The notes below the pieces were generated by a model. It saw only the letters and a list, made by a program, of their open reading frames with translations. It did not search any database and was not told where the DNA came from. Source: JARIHD01 sp963815935 (GTDB lineage: Bacteria; Patescibacteriota; Saccharimonadia; Saccharimonadales; UBA4665). Taken from it: DNA of 64,000 bases. The position numbers and the translations under genes were made by a program. The stretch covers positions 248,001-312,000 of the forward strand of contig CAWFIL010000002.1 in NCBI GenBank assembly GCA_963815935.1, read 5' to 3'. Positions 8,565 through 18,086 of the stretch are shown here, piece by piece. Each line of letters opens with the position of its first letter. Position 1 is the first letter of the stretch.

Positions 8565-8576
8565 TTCACGCCTAGG

Positions 8577-8631
8577 GGGGCGTCGCCCGCGGGCAACCGC
8601 AGCTATCGACCGCGTAACCGCGGGCGACCCC
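8577..8631 (+). other. Strong GC-rich stem in the 3' untranslated region
   Basis: GGGG at 8577-8580 and TCGCCCGCGG at 8583-8592 pair with CCGCGGGCGA (8618-8627) and CCCC (8628-8631). This gives a 14-bp stem with a two-base bulge, starting 12 nt after the stop codon of the 8.0-kb membrane protein. No U-tract follows directly, so it is not a canonical terminator. A second small hairpin, TGGC/GCCA, is at 8637-8650. The remaining gap to 8762 shows no gene. Confidence 0.55.
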
Positions 8632-8762
8632 TCTACTGGCGTTTTTGCCACCAAATCCCCTCCAACCCTTCGCACCCCAATCCCGCCTGACATGTCCACC
8701 CCAACCCATGAATACAGCCTTCGTTCGCGGAGGTTTTTTGATGCCAAGAGGGGGCGTATATC

Positions 8763-8791
8763 TTGACCAAAATATATATTAGTTGTATAAT
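8763..8791 (+). promoter_or_regulatory. Sigma-70-type promoter
   Basis: TTGACC (8763-8768), a 17-bp spacer and TATAAT (8786-8791). It precedes the acidic protein gene. It also shows that an in-frame ATG at 8783 cannot be the start, because that codon lies in the promoter. Confidence 0.7.
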
Positions 8792-8827
8792 ACAGCTTTA
8801 CGTAAATTGAATCCGAAAGGGCATTTG

Positions 8828-9826
8828 ATGACAAACGAAGGACCAGCTTTTGGTCGCAGCGCCTCCCCGGTTGAAGCGTACGACCAACCTGATGTAGACG
8901 CAGAGCTCGACCAAGTGGATGGTGCTGACGCAGCCGAACTTGATGGGGGCGACTGGGAGCAGGACTGGAAAAACACCATCGAGGCAGTTAAGCCTTGGGG
9001 CTCACGCCTAGCTGGCGCCTACAGTGAAGCTCGTGCTGAAGCTGGCGGTACTGTTCACCAACGTTATGATGGTGAAGGTAGCCGGATGTCGATGAGCGCA
9101 ACCGAAAAAGCTGCCTACAAGCTACAGCCCGATATTGTCATTGTTGACCTTGAATCTCCTACGCGCACCTGGCGTCATCCGATCGCTGGTGAAGTCCGTG
9201 AAAAAGTCGCCTTGGCTGGTTGGACCATTTCGCGGCGCGAGATAGCGTCACCCGATGGCTCGGTAGAGCCGCCAAAGCCAGTGGCCACCAAGCCCAAGGC
9301 AGGGGTAAGGGGCAGCCTAATCGAGGCACTAGAGTCCGAAGAGCCTACCGACAAACAGGATGACGAACCCGAGGCCGACAAAACAACCAATGCCAACGTC
9401 TGGGTAGAACATGTCGTGCTTATGAACAACGGCAGGATTATGCGCTTTGTTGGTAAGAGTGATGCCGCGCCTGATCCCGATGCTCCATTGCGGTTTGCCC
9501 GTAAGCGTCCCGACGAGAGTCTCAAGCCCGAGAACGATGAAGACGACCCCAAGGCCACCGCCCGATATGCAAAACAGGTGGCTACTATCGACGAATACGC
9601 CGATAAGAACAAACATCGTTTTGTAGACCCGGCTAGTTTTGACTTGGCAGCTGTTCTTACGGCAGACGATATTCTTGACGCTGACCTAGGGCAATTGCCC
9701 GATAGCGCGCCAGAGGGCCTTCCGAGCGACGAGCTGGAGGCCTGGATGGTGCGTGCAGGTATGCACAAGTTCCTAAGCGAACGCCACCTGGCGGACGGCG
9801 ATGAACTCGCCCAGTTTGCATATTAG
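8828..9826 (+). CDS. Acidic protein of unknown function
   Basis: A 332-aa soluble acidic protein. The start at 8828 follows CGAAAGG and lies downstream of the TTGACC/TATAAT promoter. The N-terminal 60 residues are low-complexity and acidic. Two short globular parts contain RTWRHPIAGEVREKVALAGW and VWVEHVVLMNNGRIMRFV. No family recognised. A strong terminator follows at 9848. Confidence 0.65.
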   Translation: MTNEGPAFGRSASPVEAYDQPDVDAELDQVDGADAAELDGGDWEQDWKNTIEAVKPWGSRLAGAYSEARAEAGGTVHQRYDGEGSRMSMSATEKAAYKLQPDIVIVDLESPTRTWRHPIAGEVREKVALAGWTISRREIASPDGSVEPPKPVATKPKAGVRGSLIEALESEEPTDKQDDEPEADKTTNANVWVEHVVLMNNGRIMRFVGKSDAAPDPDAPLRFARKRPDESLKPENDEDDPKATARYAKQVATIDEYADKNKHRFVDPASFDLAAVLTADDILDADLGQLPDSAPEGLPSDELEAWMVRAGMHKFLSERHLADGDELAQFAY

Positions 9827-9847
9827 GTGTATAGGTTATTTGGCAAA

Positions 9848-9872
9848 AGAGACCCCGTGAGGGTCTCTTTTT
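9848..9872 (+). terminator. Rho-independent terminator
   Basis: AGAGACCC, loop CGTGA, GGGTCTCT followed by a T run. It separates the acidic protein gene from the serS unit. Confidence 0.9.
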
Positions 9873-9895
9873 ATGTGATATAATTAGGGCACAAC

Positions 9896-9964
9896 ATGAC
9901 AGCGTGTACTACACTAACCAGCTCAGTACGTTTTCGTTCAAGTCGGCCTTCCAGTCGACAGTAA
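9896..9964 (+). CDS. Serine-rich leader peptide upstream of serS
   Basis: A 22-codon frame (ATG at 9896, TAA at 9962-9964) with six serine codons arranged as three adjacent pairs (AGC TCA, TCA AGT, TCC AGT). It ends 49 nt before seryl-tRNA synthetase. Extended -10 TGATATAAT ends 11 nt before the ATG, so it would be the first frame translated. A 6-bp hairpin (9942-9959) covers the last serine pair and is followed by an A/U-rich stretch (TAATTTTATAT). Cognate codons before a synthetase gene fit ribosome-mediated attenuation; the mechanism is inferred. Confidence 0.6.
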   Translation: MTACTTLTSSVRFRSSRPSSRQ

Positions 9965-10013
9965 TTTTATATACCAGCTCTAAGATTCCCATTCTAATGT
10001 TAAGGACGAAAAC

Positions 10014-11312
10014 ATGTTAGACATTCAATTTATTCGCGAAAACCCACAAACCGTTGAAGACAAGGCCCGCCAAAAGGGCTACGAGGTAAACGTACACGAA
10101 TTGCTGCGCCTGGACGAAGAGCGCCGCACCTTGCTCGGTAAGCTCGAGGCATTGCGTGGTAAGCGCAATGATAATGCCGCCACAATGAAGGGCGGTAAGC
10201 CAACGCCCGAAATCATTGAGCAAGGCAAGCAGATCAAGACAGAGTTAGTTCAGCTGGAGCAACAGTTTAACGACGTCGATGCGGCATATACCAAATTGCT
10301 GGCGGCTGTACCAAACATGCCGTTGGCTGATGTGCCGGTCGGTGTTACCGAAGAAGAAAACGTCGTTGCCAAGACCGTAGGTGAGCCAGCGAGCTTCGAC
10401 TTTGAACCCAAGCAGCACTTTGAAATCGCCGAGCCGCGCGACCTCATCGACAAAGAGCGTGCCGCCAAGATTGCTGGTAGCCGCTTTGCCTACATAAAGG
10501 GTGATTTGGTGAAGTTGCAATTTGCCATTATCCAGTTTGTTATGCAGACGTTGGGCGACGAGCGTGTTCTCGAGAAGCTTATCCAGGCTAATAACCTGAA
10601 TATTACTGCCAAGCCTTTCACGCCAATCTTACCGCCGGCCATGCTGCGTACCGAGCCATATGTGGCCAGTGCCCGTCTGAACGCCGAGGAAGTTACTTAC
10701 AAGATTGAGCAGGACGATCTGTGGCTGAATGCCAGCGCTGAGCACACCTTGTGCACGATGTACTGGAACGAGATTTTGCCCGAGGACATGTTGCCAATCC
10801 GTTACATCGGCTATAGCACCAGCTTTCGCCGTGAGGCTGGTACCTACGGCAAAGATGTCGAGGGCATCCTGCGTTTGCATCAATTCGACAAGCTCGAAAT
10901 GGAGGTCTTCAGCACCGCCGAGACTGGCCTTGATGAGCACATGCTGCTAGTTGCTATTCAGGAATACCTACTTCAGCAGCTAGGGATTCCATACCGCGTC
11001 GTCCAGAAGTGCACTGCCGACATCGGCAAGCCTAACGCCCGGGGCGTTGATATGGATTCCTGGATGCCAGGGCAGGGTAAGTATCGCGAGACACACACTG
11101 CTGACTATATGACCGACTACCAGGCCCGTGATCTCAAAATCCGCGTTCGCCGGGCAAACGGCGAAACTGAACTAGTCCACACCAACGACGCGACGGCCTT
11201 TGCACTTGGCCGTATTATGATCGCGATTATGGAGAACTTCCAGACTTGTGACGGACACGTGATTATTCCGGAAGTGCTGCGTCCATTCATGGGCGGCCAA
11301 GCACAGCTATAA
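10014..11312 (+). CDS. serS: Seryl-tRNA synthetase
   Basis: A 432-aa class II aminoacyl-tRNA synthetase that charges tRNA-Ser with serine. It starts MLDIQFIRENPQTVEDKARQ, typical of SerRS. The N-terminal coiled-coil arm covers about residues 25-110. Motif 2 is in TSFRREAGTYGKDVEGILRLHQF, and motif 3 is the C-terminal ALGRIMIAIMENFQ. GGACGAAAAC precedes the ATG. hpf follows after 28 nt. The serine-rich leader at 9896 suggests charging-dependent control. Confidence 0.95.
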   Translation: MLDIQFIRENPQTVEDKARQKGYEVNVHELLRLDEERRTLLGKLEALRGKRNDNAATMKGGKPTPEIIEQGKQIKTELVQLEQQFNDVDAAYTKLLAAVPNMPLADVPVGVTEEENVVAKTVGEPASFDFEPKQHFEIAEPRDLIDKERAAKIAGSRFAYIKGDLVKLQFAIIQFVMQTLGDERVLEKLIQANNLNITAKPFTPILPPAMLRTEPYVASARLNAEEVTYKIEQDDLWLNASAEHTLCTMYWNEILPEDMLPIRYIGYSTSFRREAGTYGKDVEGILRLHQFDKLEMEVFSTAETGLDEHMLLVAIQEYLLQQLGIPYRVVQKCTADIGKPNARGVDMDSWMPGQGKYRETHTADYMTDYQARDLKIRVRRANGETELVHTNDATAFALGRIMIAIMENFQTCDGHVIIPEVLRPFMGGQAQL

Positions 11313-11340
11313 AGTCCCTGAAAGGGGAAGGAGGGTACAC

Positions 11341-11712
11341 ATGATCAAACGGCTCAACATCGACGGAGTCCACATGAACGTGGGAGACGACCTCAAAAAG
11401 TATGTAACCAAGAAGATTGGACGGCTTGACCGTTTTGTCCCCAAATCGGGGCGCGAGAGCGTAAGCGCCGACATCAAGCTCAAAGAGGGCAAGGCGAAGG
11501 GTGAAAGCGAGCGTACCTGCGAGGTTATTCTGTACCTGCCGCACGAAATTTTGACCGTCAAAGAGACGACTATTAATATCTACGCAGCAGTCGATATTGC
11601 CGAGACCAAACTCCACCATCAGCTCAAAAAATATAAGGACATGCACACCAGCCCGCGGCTTCACCAACGTATGATTTCGCGGTTCAAACATCGCCCAGTC
11701 CCCGCAGAATAG
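11341..11712 (+). CDS. hpf: Ribosome hibernation promoting factor, short HPF/RaiA
   Basis: A 123-aa protein of the S30AE/RaiA type. N-terminal IKRLNIDGVHMNVGDDLKKYV is followed by the KIGRLDRFVPK helix and strands with ADIKLKEGKAKG. It binds the 30S decoding region and stabilises inactive ribosomes under starvation. The length fits the short form without the dimerising C-terminal domain. A strong GGAGGG site precedes the ATG. It lies between serS and an alpha/beta hydrolase. Confidence 0.88.
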   Translation: MIKRLNIDGVHMNVGDDLKKYVTKKIGRLDRFVPKSGRESVSADIKLKEGKAKGESERTCEVILYLPHEILTVKETTINIYAAVDIAETKLHHQLKKYKDMHTSPRLHQRMISRFKHRPVPAE

Positions 11713-11715
11713 CCT

Positions 11716-12276
11716 ATGACCAAACCTGTCCTCGTCATCATCCCAGGCATAGGTGACCGTACCCGTGTGTATGGCGTCTTTGCTTGGGTGTGGCGACGAC
11801 TAGGGTATGAGACGCACGTCATATCGTTTGGTTGGAGCAACTACTATGCCGACATCGGCACCAAAACCCGGGACTTTTTGCATAAGCTGGATGCTGTTAC
11901 TGCCAAAGCTGACTGCTACGTCATAGGAGTCAGCGCTGGAGGGACGGCTGCTGTGCACGCCTATGCTAACCGCGGTAGCATCAGACGCGTGGTAACAATA
12001 AGTGCGCCATTCGCTGATTTTGAAAATTTACAAAACCGGCTGTTGGCCGACAGCATTATTGCTGCCCGGCAGGATCTACGTGGTTTTGACGCCGTTGAAA
12101 AAGCGCGGATTATGTCAGTGTTCGGTTTGTACGATCAGACCGTTCCGACACACATGAGCCGGCCTGACGGCGTGCGCCTCAAGCATCTATGGACACTGTG
12201 GCATGGGCCTACTATTTTTGTTGCCCTTACCCTCAGGGCGCGGCGCCTCAAGCGTTTCTTCAGCAAAGGACGCTAA
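11716..12276 (+). CDS. Alpha/beta-hydrolase fold protein
   Basis: A 186-aa protein. It begins KPVLVIIPGIGDRT (oxyanion-hole HG-like loop) and carries a nucleophile elbow G-V-S-A-G-G. The acid and histidine are less obvious; a late H is in TLWHGPTIF. The fold is that of esterases and lipases; the substrate is unknown. It begins 3 nt after hpf and is therefore probably in the same operon. Confidence 0.65.
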   Translation: MTKPVLVIIPGIGDRTRVYGVFAWVWRRLGYETHVISFGWSNYYADIGTKTRDFLHKLDAVTAKADCYVIGVSAGGTAAVHAYANRGSIRRVVTISAPFADFENLQNRLLADSIIAARQDLRGFDAVEKARIMSVFGLYDQTVPTHMSRPDGVRLKHLWTLWHGPTIFVALTLRARRLKRFFSKGR

Positions 12277-12385
12277 GCTGTTTCTAAGGTTTGCTTTTTT
12301 GTAATAAAAGTTCTCGCGTTATATGGGGTGGTTGCGTTACAATGGAACCCATACGCCGAAACAGACAGGGGAGCATAGACGTTTT

Positions 12386-14999
12386 ATGATAATGAATGGC
12401 ATCTTTAAGAAAGTCTTGGGGGACCCCCAGGTACGCACGATTAAGCGGCTCAAAAAGCGTGTCCGTGAGATTAACGCACTCGAGCCAAAGTACAAAAAAA
12501 TGTCGGACAAAGAGCTGCAAGCTCAGACCGATAAGCTCAAGAAACGTCTCAAAAAAGAATCACTCGACAAACTCTTGCCCGATGCATTCGCTATTGTCCG
12601 TGAAGCAGCGACCCGCACTATTGGTATTCGTCACTTTGACGTCCAGTTGATCGGTGGCATGGTGCTGCACGAAGGTAACGTCGCCGAGATGAAGACCGGT
12701 GAAGGTAAGACGTTGGTGGCAACGCTGCCAGTTTATCTCAATGCCCTGACTGGTAAAGGCGCTCACGTGGTGACCGTTAACGATTACCTGGCACAGCGCG
12801 ATGCCGGCTGGATGGCTGGCGTGTACGACTTCTTGGGCATGTCGGTAGGTGTTATTGTTGCCGACAAGTCATTTGTTTACGACCCTAAGTTCACCAATAA
12901 GGACCACGAAGATGAGCGCTTCCGTCACCTCAAGCCGGCCTCTCGTCGCGAAGCCTACGCCGCTGACATCACGTATGGTACCAACAATGAATTTGGTTTT
13001 GACTACCTGCGCGACAACATGGTCCGCGAAGAAGACCAGCTGCGCCAGCGCGAGCTGCATTACGCTATTGTGGACGAAGTTGACTCCATTTTGATTGACG
13101 AAGCCCGTACGCCGCTGATTATTTCGGCGCCAAGTGTCACCAGTGGTAGCTCATACTCGCAGTTTGCCAAAGTTGTCCGCCAGACTAAACGCGACAAGCA
13201 CTACGAAACAGACGAAAAGCGCAAGACGGTCATTTTGACCGATGAAGGTATCGATCGCATCGAAAAAATCCTCGGTATCAACAATCTGTACGCCACCGAA
13301 AACATTCGTACCATCTATCACCTGGAGCAAGCACTGCGTGCCCAGGCCTTATTTAAGCGTGACAAAGATTACGTGGTTACGAACGATGGCGAAATTGTTA
13401 TTGTCGACGAATTTACCGGTCGTTTACTGCCTGGCCGCCGCTACAACGAAGGCTTGCACCAGGCGATCGAAGCCAAAGAAGGCGTCGAAGTCCAGGAAGA
13501 ATCGATGACCCTGGCGACCATTTCGTTCCAGAACTATTTCCGTCTTTACAAGAAGCTGGCCGGTATGACCGGTACGGCTATGACCGAAGCGAAGAGTTCC
13601 ACCAGATTTACAAGCTCGACGTTGTCGAGATCCCGCCAAACCGTAAGATCGCTCGTAATGATCGACTCAGATCGCATTTATAAGAACGAAGCAGGCAAGT
13701 TCAAGGCCATTGTCAGCGAGATCAAAATGCTTCACACCAAAGGCCAGCCAGTGCTGATTGGTACGGTATCGATCGAAAAAAACGAACTGCTTGAGCAACA
13801 TGCTCAATAAAGCTAATGTCCCACACGAAGTACTGAACGCCAAGAATAACGAACGCGAAGCTACAATTGTTGCTCAAGGCCGGCCAAAAGGGTGCGGTAA
13901 CGCTGGCGACCAACATTGCTGGTCGTGGTACCGACATTGTCTTGGGCGAAGGCGTCAAGGAGCTCGGCGGTCTGTTCGTGCTTGGCTCCGAGCGTCATGA
14001 ATCACGTCGTATCGATAACCAGTTGCGTGGCCGCGCTGGTCGCCAGGGTGACCCCGGCATAACTCAGTTTTTTGTAAGCACCGAAGATGACCTGATGCGT
14101 ATTTTTGGCGGTGAACGTATCGGTTCGCATTATGGACGCGTTTGACTGTTGACGATGATACGCCGATCGAAAACCGCATGATTTCTAAGAGTCTCGAAGG
14201 TGCCCAGAAGAAGGTAGAGGGCTTCCACTTTGACCAGCGCAAAAACGTTGTTCAGTACGACGACGTTATGAACCGTCACCGCAAGGCTATCTATGCCATG
14301 CGCCGCGAAATTCTCAAGAGCGACGATATCAGCAAGCGTATCAATGTCTTTATCGAAGACGAGGCCAAGGCTCTTAGCGAGTCGCCATTGCTCATGACCG
14401 AACAATTCGAGCCAATGGTTCGTGAAGCATTCCCGTTTGACGAAGCAACGCTTGACCGTTTGTTTGAGGCACCAGCCGACAAGTTTGCCTCAGTTCTGCT
14501 GACCGAGGCAAAAGAACTATACAGCGGACGCGAGGTAGCCTTTACTGATGAAATCATGCGCAAAGTAGAACGTGATGTATACTTGCAGGTTTTGGACAAC
14601 CTCTGGATGCAGCACCTCGAAAACATGGATCACATGCGCGAGGGTATTCACTGGATGAGCGTCGGCCAGCGCGACCCGCTGGTCGAGTATCGCCGCCAAG
14701 GTCAGCGCCTATTCGAAGAAATGCAGGATACGCTTCGTCATGAAGTTATCCGTGCCCTATTCCATGCTCAGCCCGTTAATCCAGACGAGCTGGAAGAGCC
14801 GATCGAAACCGAGCTGACGCGCGCTGCAAGTCGTTCGGTTGGCAATGTTGACCAGATCACCGACGGTGACGAAGACTTCCGTGAAGCCGATTTCAAACAA
14901 AAGGCAGCCGGCAGTAAAAAACAGGTACCCGGTACGGCCAAAAAGGCCGTCCGTAAGGCCGAACGTCAACGTAAGGCAAAGGCACGCAAGCGCAAGTAA
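12386..14999 (+). CDS. secA: Preprotein translocase ATPase SecA, interrupted by at least six apparent frameshifts
   Basis: SecA motor of the Sec pathway. Conserved sequence runs from MNGIFKKVLGDPQVRTIKRL through MKTGEGKTLVA (Walker A), VNDYLAQRD, VDEVDSILIDEARTPL, NIAGRGTDIVLG, RGRAGRQGDPG and YLQVLDNLWMQHLENMD. The frame changes at about 13591 (one base missing), 13669 (extra A), 13799 (extra C), 13878 (extra G), 14128 (extra C) and 14138 (extra G). Protein similarity continues across every site. SecA is essential, so sequencing or assembly error is more likely than decay. The basic, lysine-rich C terminus lacks the zinc-binding CxCxnCH tail. The start could also be the ATG at 12392. Confidence 0.88.
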
Positions 15000-15033
15000 T
15001 TCTTGCCGGCAATATATATGAAGCACACAGTTA

Positions 15034-16320
15034 GTGAAGATATCCCTTAAAAACGGGGCCAAAGGCCTCTTAATCCATATCCCGGACGCCAGTGTTATGA
15101 GCTTTGAGCTCAACTTCCGGGCCGGCGAATACCTCGTAGATGAAAAGAAGTGGGAAACACCCCACCTTATGGAACATATCTTGCTTGGCGCTAACGAGAT
15201 GTTCCCCAAAGCTAGGATATTCCAGGCCGAAATCGAAAAGAATGGTGCTTATAGTAACGCCTCAACAGGTGTCTATGACATCACTTACGAGGCTGAGTGC
15301 GCTGACTTTGAATGGGATCGCATTCTCGAATTATTGCTAGTATCTATTACCAAGCCGCTCTTTTTGCAGGACGAATTTGAGGCAGAGTTCGGTAATGTTC
15401 GCGAAGAGCTGACCGCGCGTTCCAACAATCATTTCCGTCACCTCAGCTTGGCATTGCGCAAAGAGTATGGCTTTATGGCCAAAACCGACCAAGAGCGCCT
15501 TAAGCTTATGGATAACGTGTCCATCGATGATGTTCGTACTCATTACAAAAAAACACATACCAGCCGAAATATGCGTTTTATTATTGCTGGTAACTTGACG
15601 CCTAAACGCCACGAAGCTGTTGTGGAGACCATGGAGCGTGTTGCACTGCCCATGGGAGCTAGCAGGGTTGCACTGCCCAACGAACGCCCCCAGACCCAGG
15701 CCAGGCCACTTTACATTCCCAACAAAACTGTCAAGAATGTGTACTTCTACGTGGATAGCTTTATGAAGCGTCGCATGACCGACCAAGAGGGTGACGCGCT
15801 TGGTTTGGTAAATACTATGCTAACTGAAACGTTGTACTCCAAGATCTTGGGCACGGCTCGTGAACGTGGTTTGGTTTATGGCATGAGTTCTGGCTTTGGT
15901 CAGAGTAAACTCGCCAGCAACTGGTGGTTTGGTGCCCAAGTTTCCCAAAAGAATGCTCCGGCATTATTTGAGATTATGATTAGTGAGCTGCAGAAGGTCT
16001 TTGCTGGTGAGATCGCCGCCGAAGACATTGAGGCCGCCAAGGCGTATAGCCTAGGCCGTTTCCAGCGTAGCGCACAGACCGTTAGCGGTACTGCCGGTGG
16101 CTATAGCGGTCGTTACTTCTTCGACGAAGTTGTTGAAGACTACTACCAGGTACCCAAGCGTATCAAGGAAATTACCAAGACGTCGATTGTAGATATTTCG
16201 CGTGCGCTGTTTGCCGACGACCTCTGGGGTGTTGGCGTGCTGAGCAACTGTGATAGGGCGTTAGTAAACGAGCTTCACGGGCAGTTGGCCGCGCTGTGGG
16301 AAGCCAACAAGAAGTCATAA
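15034..16320 (+). CDS. M16 family metallopeptidase
   Basis: A 428-aa protein with the inverted zinc motif H44-L-M-E47-H48 (ETPHLMEH) of pitrilysin/insulinase peptidases. Downstream glutamates near NVREELTAR match the third-ligand region. The second half (about 200-428) is the inactive M16 C-domain, with RERGLVYGMSS as the characteristic substrate-side R-Y motif. GTG start. It is a cytoplasmic or processing peptidase of unknown substrate. It follows secA by 34 nt and precedes prfB by 2 nt. Confidence 0.85.
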   Translation: MKISLKNGAKGLLIHIPDASVMSFELNFRAGEYLVDEKKWETPHLMEHILLGANEMFPKARIFQAEIEKNGAYSNASTGVYDITYEAECADFEWDRILELLLVSITKPLFLQDEFEAEFGNVREELTARSNNHFRHLSLALRKEYGFMAKTDQERLKLMDNVSIDDVRTHYKKTHTSRNMRFIIAGNLTPKRHEAVVETMERVALPMGASRVALPNERPQTQARPLYIPNKTVKNVYFYVDSFMKRRMTDQEGDALGLVNTMLTETLYSKILGTARERGLVYGMSSGFGQSKLASNWWFGAQVSQKNAPALFEIMISELQKVFAGEIAAEDIEAAKAYSLGRFQRSAQTVSGTAGGYSGRYFFDEVVEDYYQVPKRIKEITKTSIVDISRALFADDLWGVGVLSNCDRALVNELHGQLAALWEANKKS

Positions 16321-16322
16321 GT

Positions 16323-17408
16323 ATGCACGAACTACAGGCCGCAGCCCAGCAACTGAAACAGGATGTGGCGGCCGCATTGTCCCAGCTTCATTTCGATGAT
16401 TTGGTGGCGCGTAAGGCCCAGATAGACGAGCAGATAGGCAGCCCTGATTTTTGGAACGATACCCAAAAAGCCCAAGAGATTGTTAAGCAGCAAGCTAAAC
16501 TAGAGCGTCGTTTGTCGCCCTGGCTTGCTTTGCAAAAAAATGTTGATGAAACAGTGGAGCTTGCTGCGATGAGCGACTCATCTATGCTGGCCGATTTACA
16601 GCAGCAGGTCGACCAAGCGGCCGCCCAGCTTGAATCGCTCAAAGACGAACTCAAGCTTGCCGGCACATACGATGACTACGATGCAATCGTGAGTATTTAT
16701 GCTGGTGCGGGTGGCACCGATGCCCAGGACTGGGCGCAAATGTTGCTACGCATGTATGTGCGTTGGGCAGAAAAGGCTGGCTTAGGCGTGACGATTATCG
16801 ACGAAAGTGCTGGCGACGAAGCCGGGATAAAGAGCGCTACTCTGGAGTTATCTGGCGCGTTTGCGTACGGCAAGATCAAGGGAGAGCACGGCGTGCACCG
16901 CCTGGTTCGCCTGAGCCCGTTCAATGCTGAATCTCGCGAAACCAGCTTTGCCAAAGTAGATGTGTTGCCAAAGGTCGATCAACCCGACGCTCTGGCTATC
17001 GACGACAAAGATCTGCGGGTCGATGTATACCGTGCGGGGGGGCACGGCGGCCAGTCGGTGAATACTACCGACTCGGCGGTGCGCATTACTCACGTTCCAA
17101 CAGGCATTACGGTGGCTATCCAGAATGAACGTTCACAGCTTCAGAACAAAGAGGTGGCTATGACCATCTTACGATCCCGTCTTATCCAATTGCAGTTGGA
17201 GCAACACAAAGAGCGCCTCGAGGAGCTCAAGGGGCCAAACCAGTCGGCAGAGTGGGGAAACCAGATCCGTTCGTATGTTCTGCACCCTTACAAACAGGTC
17301 AAAGACCTCCGTACCCGGCACGAGACCAGCAATATCGACGACGTACTCGACGGCAACCTTGACCCGTTTATCGAGGCGTATCTCAACCACACCTTGGGCC
17401 AATTCTAA
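16323..17408 (+). CDS. prfB: Peptide chain release factor 2
   Basis: A 361-aa class I release factor recognising UGA and UAA. The peptidyl-hydrolysis motif GGQ is in YRAGGHGGQSVNTTDSAVRITH. An SPF-type anticodon-mimic tripeptide is in VRLSPFNAESRETSF (SPF is the RF2 form). The frame is continuous from the ATG at 16323; there is no in-frame TGA near codon 25, so the programmed frameshift of many prfB genes is absent. Its presence agrees with TGA being a stop codon here. Confidence 0.93.
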   Translation: MHELQAAAQQLKQDVAAALSQLHFDDLVARKAQIDEQIGSPDFWNDTQKAQEIVKQQAKLERRLSPWLALQKNVDETVELAAMSDSSMLADLQQQVDQAAAQLESLKDELKLAGTYDDYDAIVSIYAGAGGTDAQDWAQMLLRMYVRWAEKAGLGVTIIDESAGDEAGIKSATLELSGAFAYGKIKGEHGVHRLVRLSPFNAESRETSFAKVDVLPKVDQPDALAIDDKDLRVDVYRAGGHGGQSVNTTDSAVRITHVPTGITVAIQNERSQLQNKEVAMTILRSRLIQLQLEQHKERLEELKGPNQSAEWGNQIRSYVLHPYKQVKDLRTRHETSNIDDVLDGNLDPFIEAYLNHTLGQF

Positions 17409-17415
17409 TTTGTGA

Positions 17416-17700
17416 CTAGCTGTGTGACGCAGTAACTCGCAAGAGAATACCGCCGATCAGCCCATACACTACCAGGGCGATCAGGGTTGCAGGTTCAAAA
17501 ACGCTGTGCGGTATGGATCCTTGCACAGTATTTGTGGCTTGACCAAAAATGGTAGTGAATGGCGCAACCAGAGGGGAGCTAACGTTGTATACCCAAGAGA
17601 CGAAGTTGGAACTTGGGTCGGCTCCAATAAGCTGAAAGATAAAACGCAAGCCGATTGCTGACTCTAATAGCCCGAAGACAATTGATATGATTCCCCACAT
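17416..17700 (-). CDS. YggT family membrane protein
   Basis: A 94-aa protein with two hydrophobic segments and the YggT pattern RFIFQLIGADPSSNFVSWVY then SPLVAPFTTIFG. The family has an unclear role linked to osmotic tolerance and division-gene neighbourhoods. AAGGGGAA precedes the ATG on the minus strand. It converges on prfB. Confidence 0.75.
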   Translation of the reverse strand: MWGIISIVFGLLESAIGLRFIFQLIGADPSSNFVSWVYNVSSPLVAPFTTIFGQATNTVQGSIPHSVFEPATLIALVVYGLIGGILLRVTASHS

Positions 17701-17785
17701 ATATTCCCCTTATATACTTACCGACATTGTAGAAGATGCTGTCATACCGCACAAGTGCCGAAGAGAACTAGTTATTAATATAAAA

Positions 17786-17814
17786 TTGACAAAAAACAAA
17801 CAAAATGCTAATGT
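17786..17814 (+). promoter_or_regulatory. Promoter of a small transcription unit
   Basis: TTGACA (17786-17791), a 17-bp spacer and an extended -10 TGC-TAATGT (17809-17814). Together with the terminator at 17986-18016 it defines a transcript of about 190-200 nt between YggT and ftsE. Confidence 0.55.
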
Positions 17815-17860
17815 ATAAGTACTGTCATAAAAATAAACAGGAGAAAACAAAAACAAAGTT

Positions 17861-17971
17861 ATGACAAAAATTCCTATTACCTTCATAAGTTCAGTAACCA
17901 AACTGCAGCCAACAATTATGCTGCCCGTACCTATTGAGGTAAGTGAAGGCCCTCAGGCCAGATCTCGCTGA
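17861..17971 (+). CDS. Possible 36-aa small protein or sRNA-embedded frame
   Basis: An ATG-initiated frame of 37 codons inside the short transcription unit at about 17821-18016. An AGGAG lies 17 nt upstream, farther than usual, so translation is uncertain and the unit could be a regulatory RNA. No homologue recognised. Confidence 0.3.
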   Translation: MTKIPITFISSVTKLQPTIMLPVPIEVSEGPQARSR

Positions 17972-17985
17972 CCTACCACGTAGTT

Positions 17986-18016
17986 AAAAAAGACCGCCAC
18001 CAGAGCGGTCTTTTTT
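17986..18016 (+). terminator. Rho-independent terminator
   Basis: A-tract, GACCGC, loop CACCAGA, GCGGTC, T-tract. Symmetric, so it could work on both strands. It separates the small unit from ftsE. Confidence 0.85.
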
Positions 18017-18086
18017 AGTACGGATTGCCTACATTCTACATGCCAGCTTGGGGCTAATCTTGCGAATGTTTGCTATAATAGTGCTA

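Noticed and set aside
8783..8827. Upstream start for the acidic protein at 8783
   Set aside because: That ATG lies inside the TATAAT of a clear promoter.
12386..14999. Decay of secA into a pseudogene
   Set aside because: All SecA motifs persist after each frame change and the gene is essential; clustered indels fit sequence error better.
16323..17408. Programmed +1 frameshift in prfB
   Set aside because: The frame is continuous from ATG and contains no early in-frame TGA.
17710..17901. 63-aa minus-strand hydrophobic frame
   Set aside because: It lies opposite the promoter and 5' part of the small plus-strand unit, has no ribosome-binding site and owes its hydrophobicity to an A/T-rich stretch.
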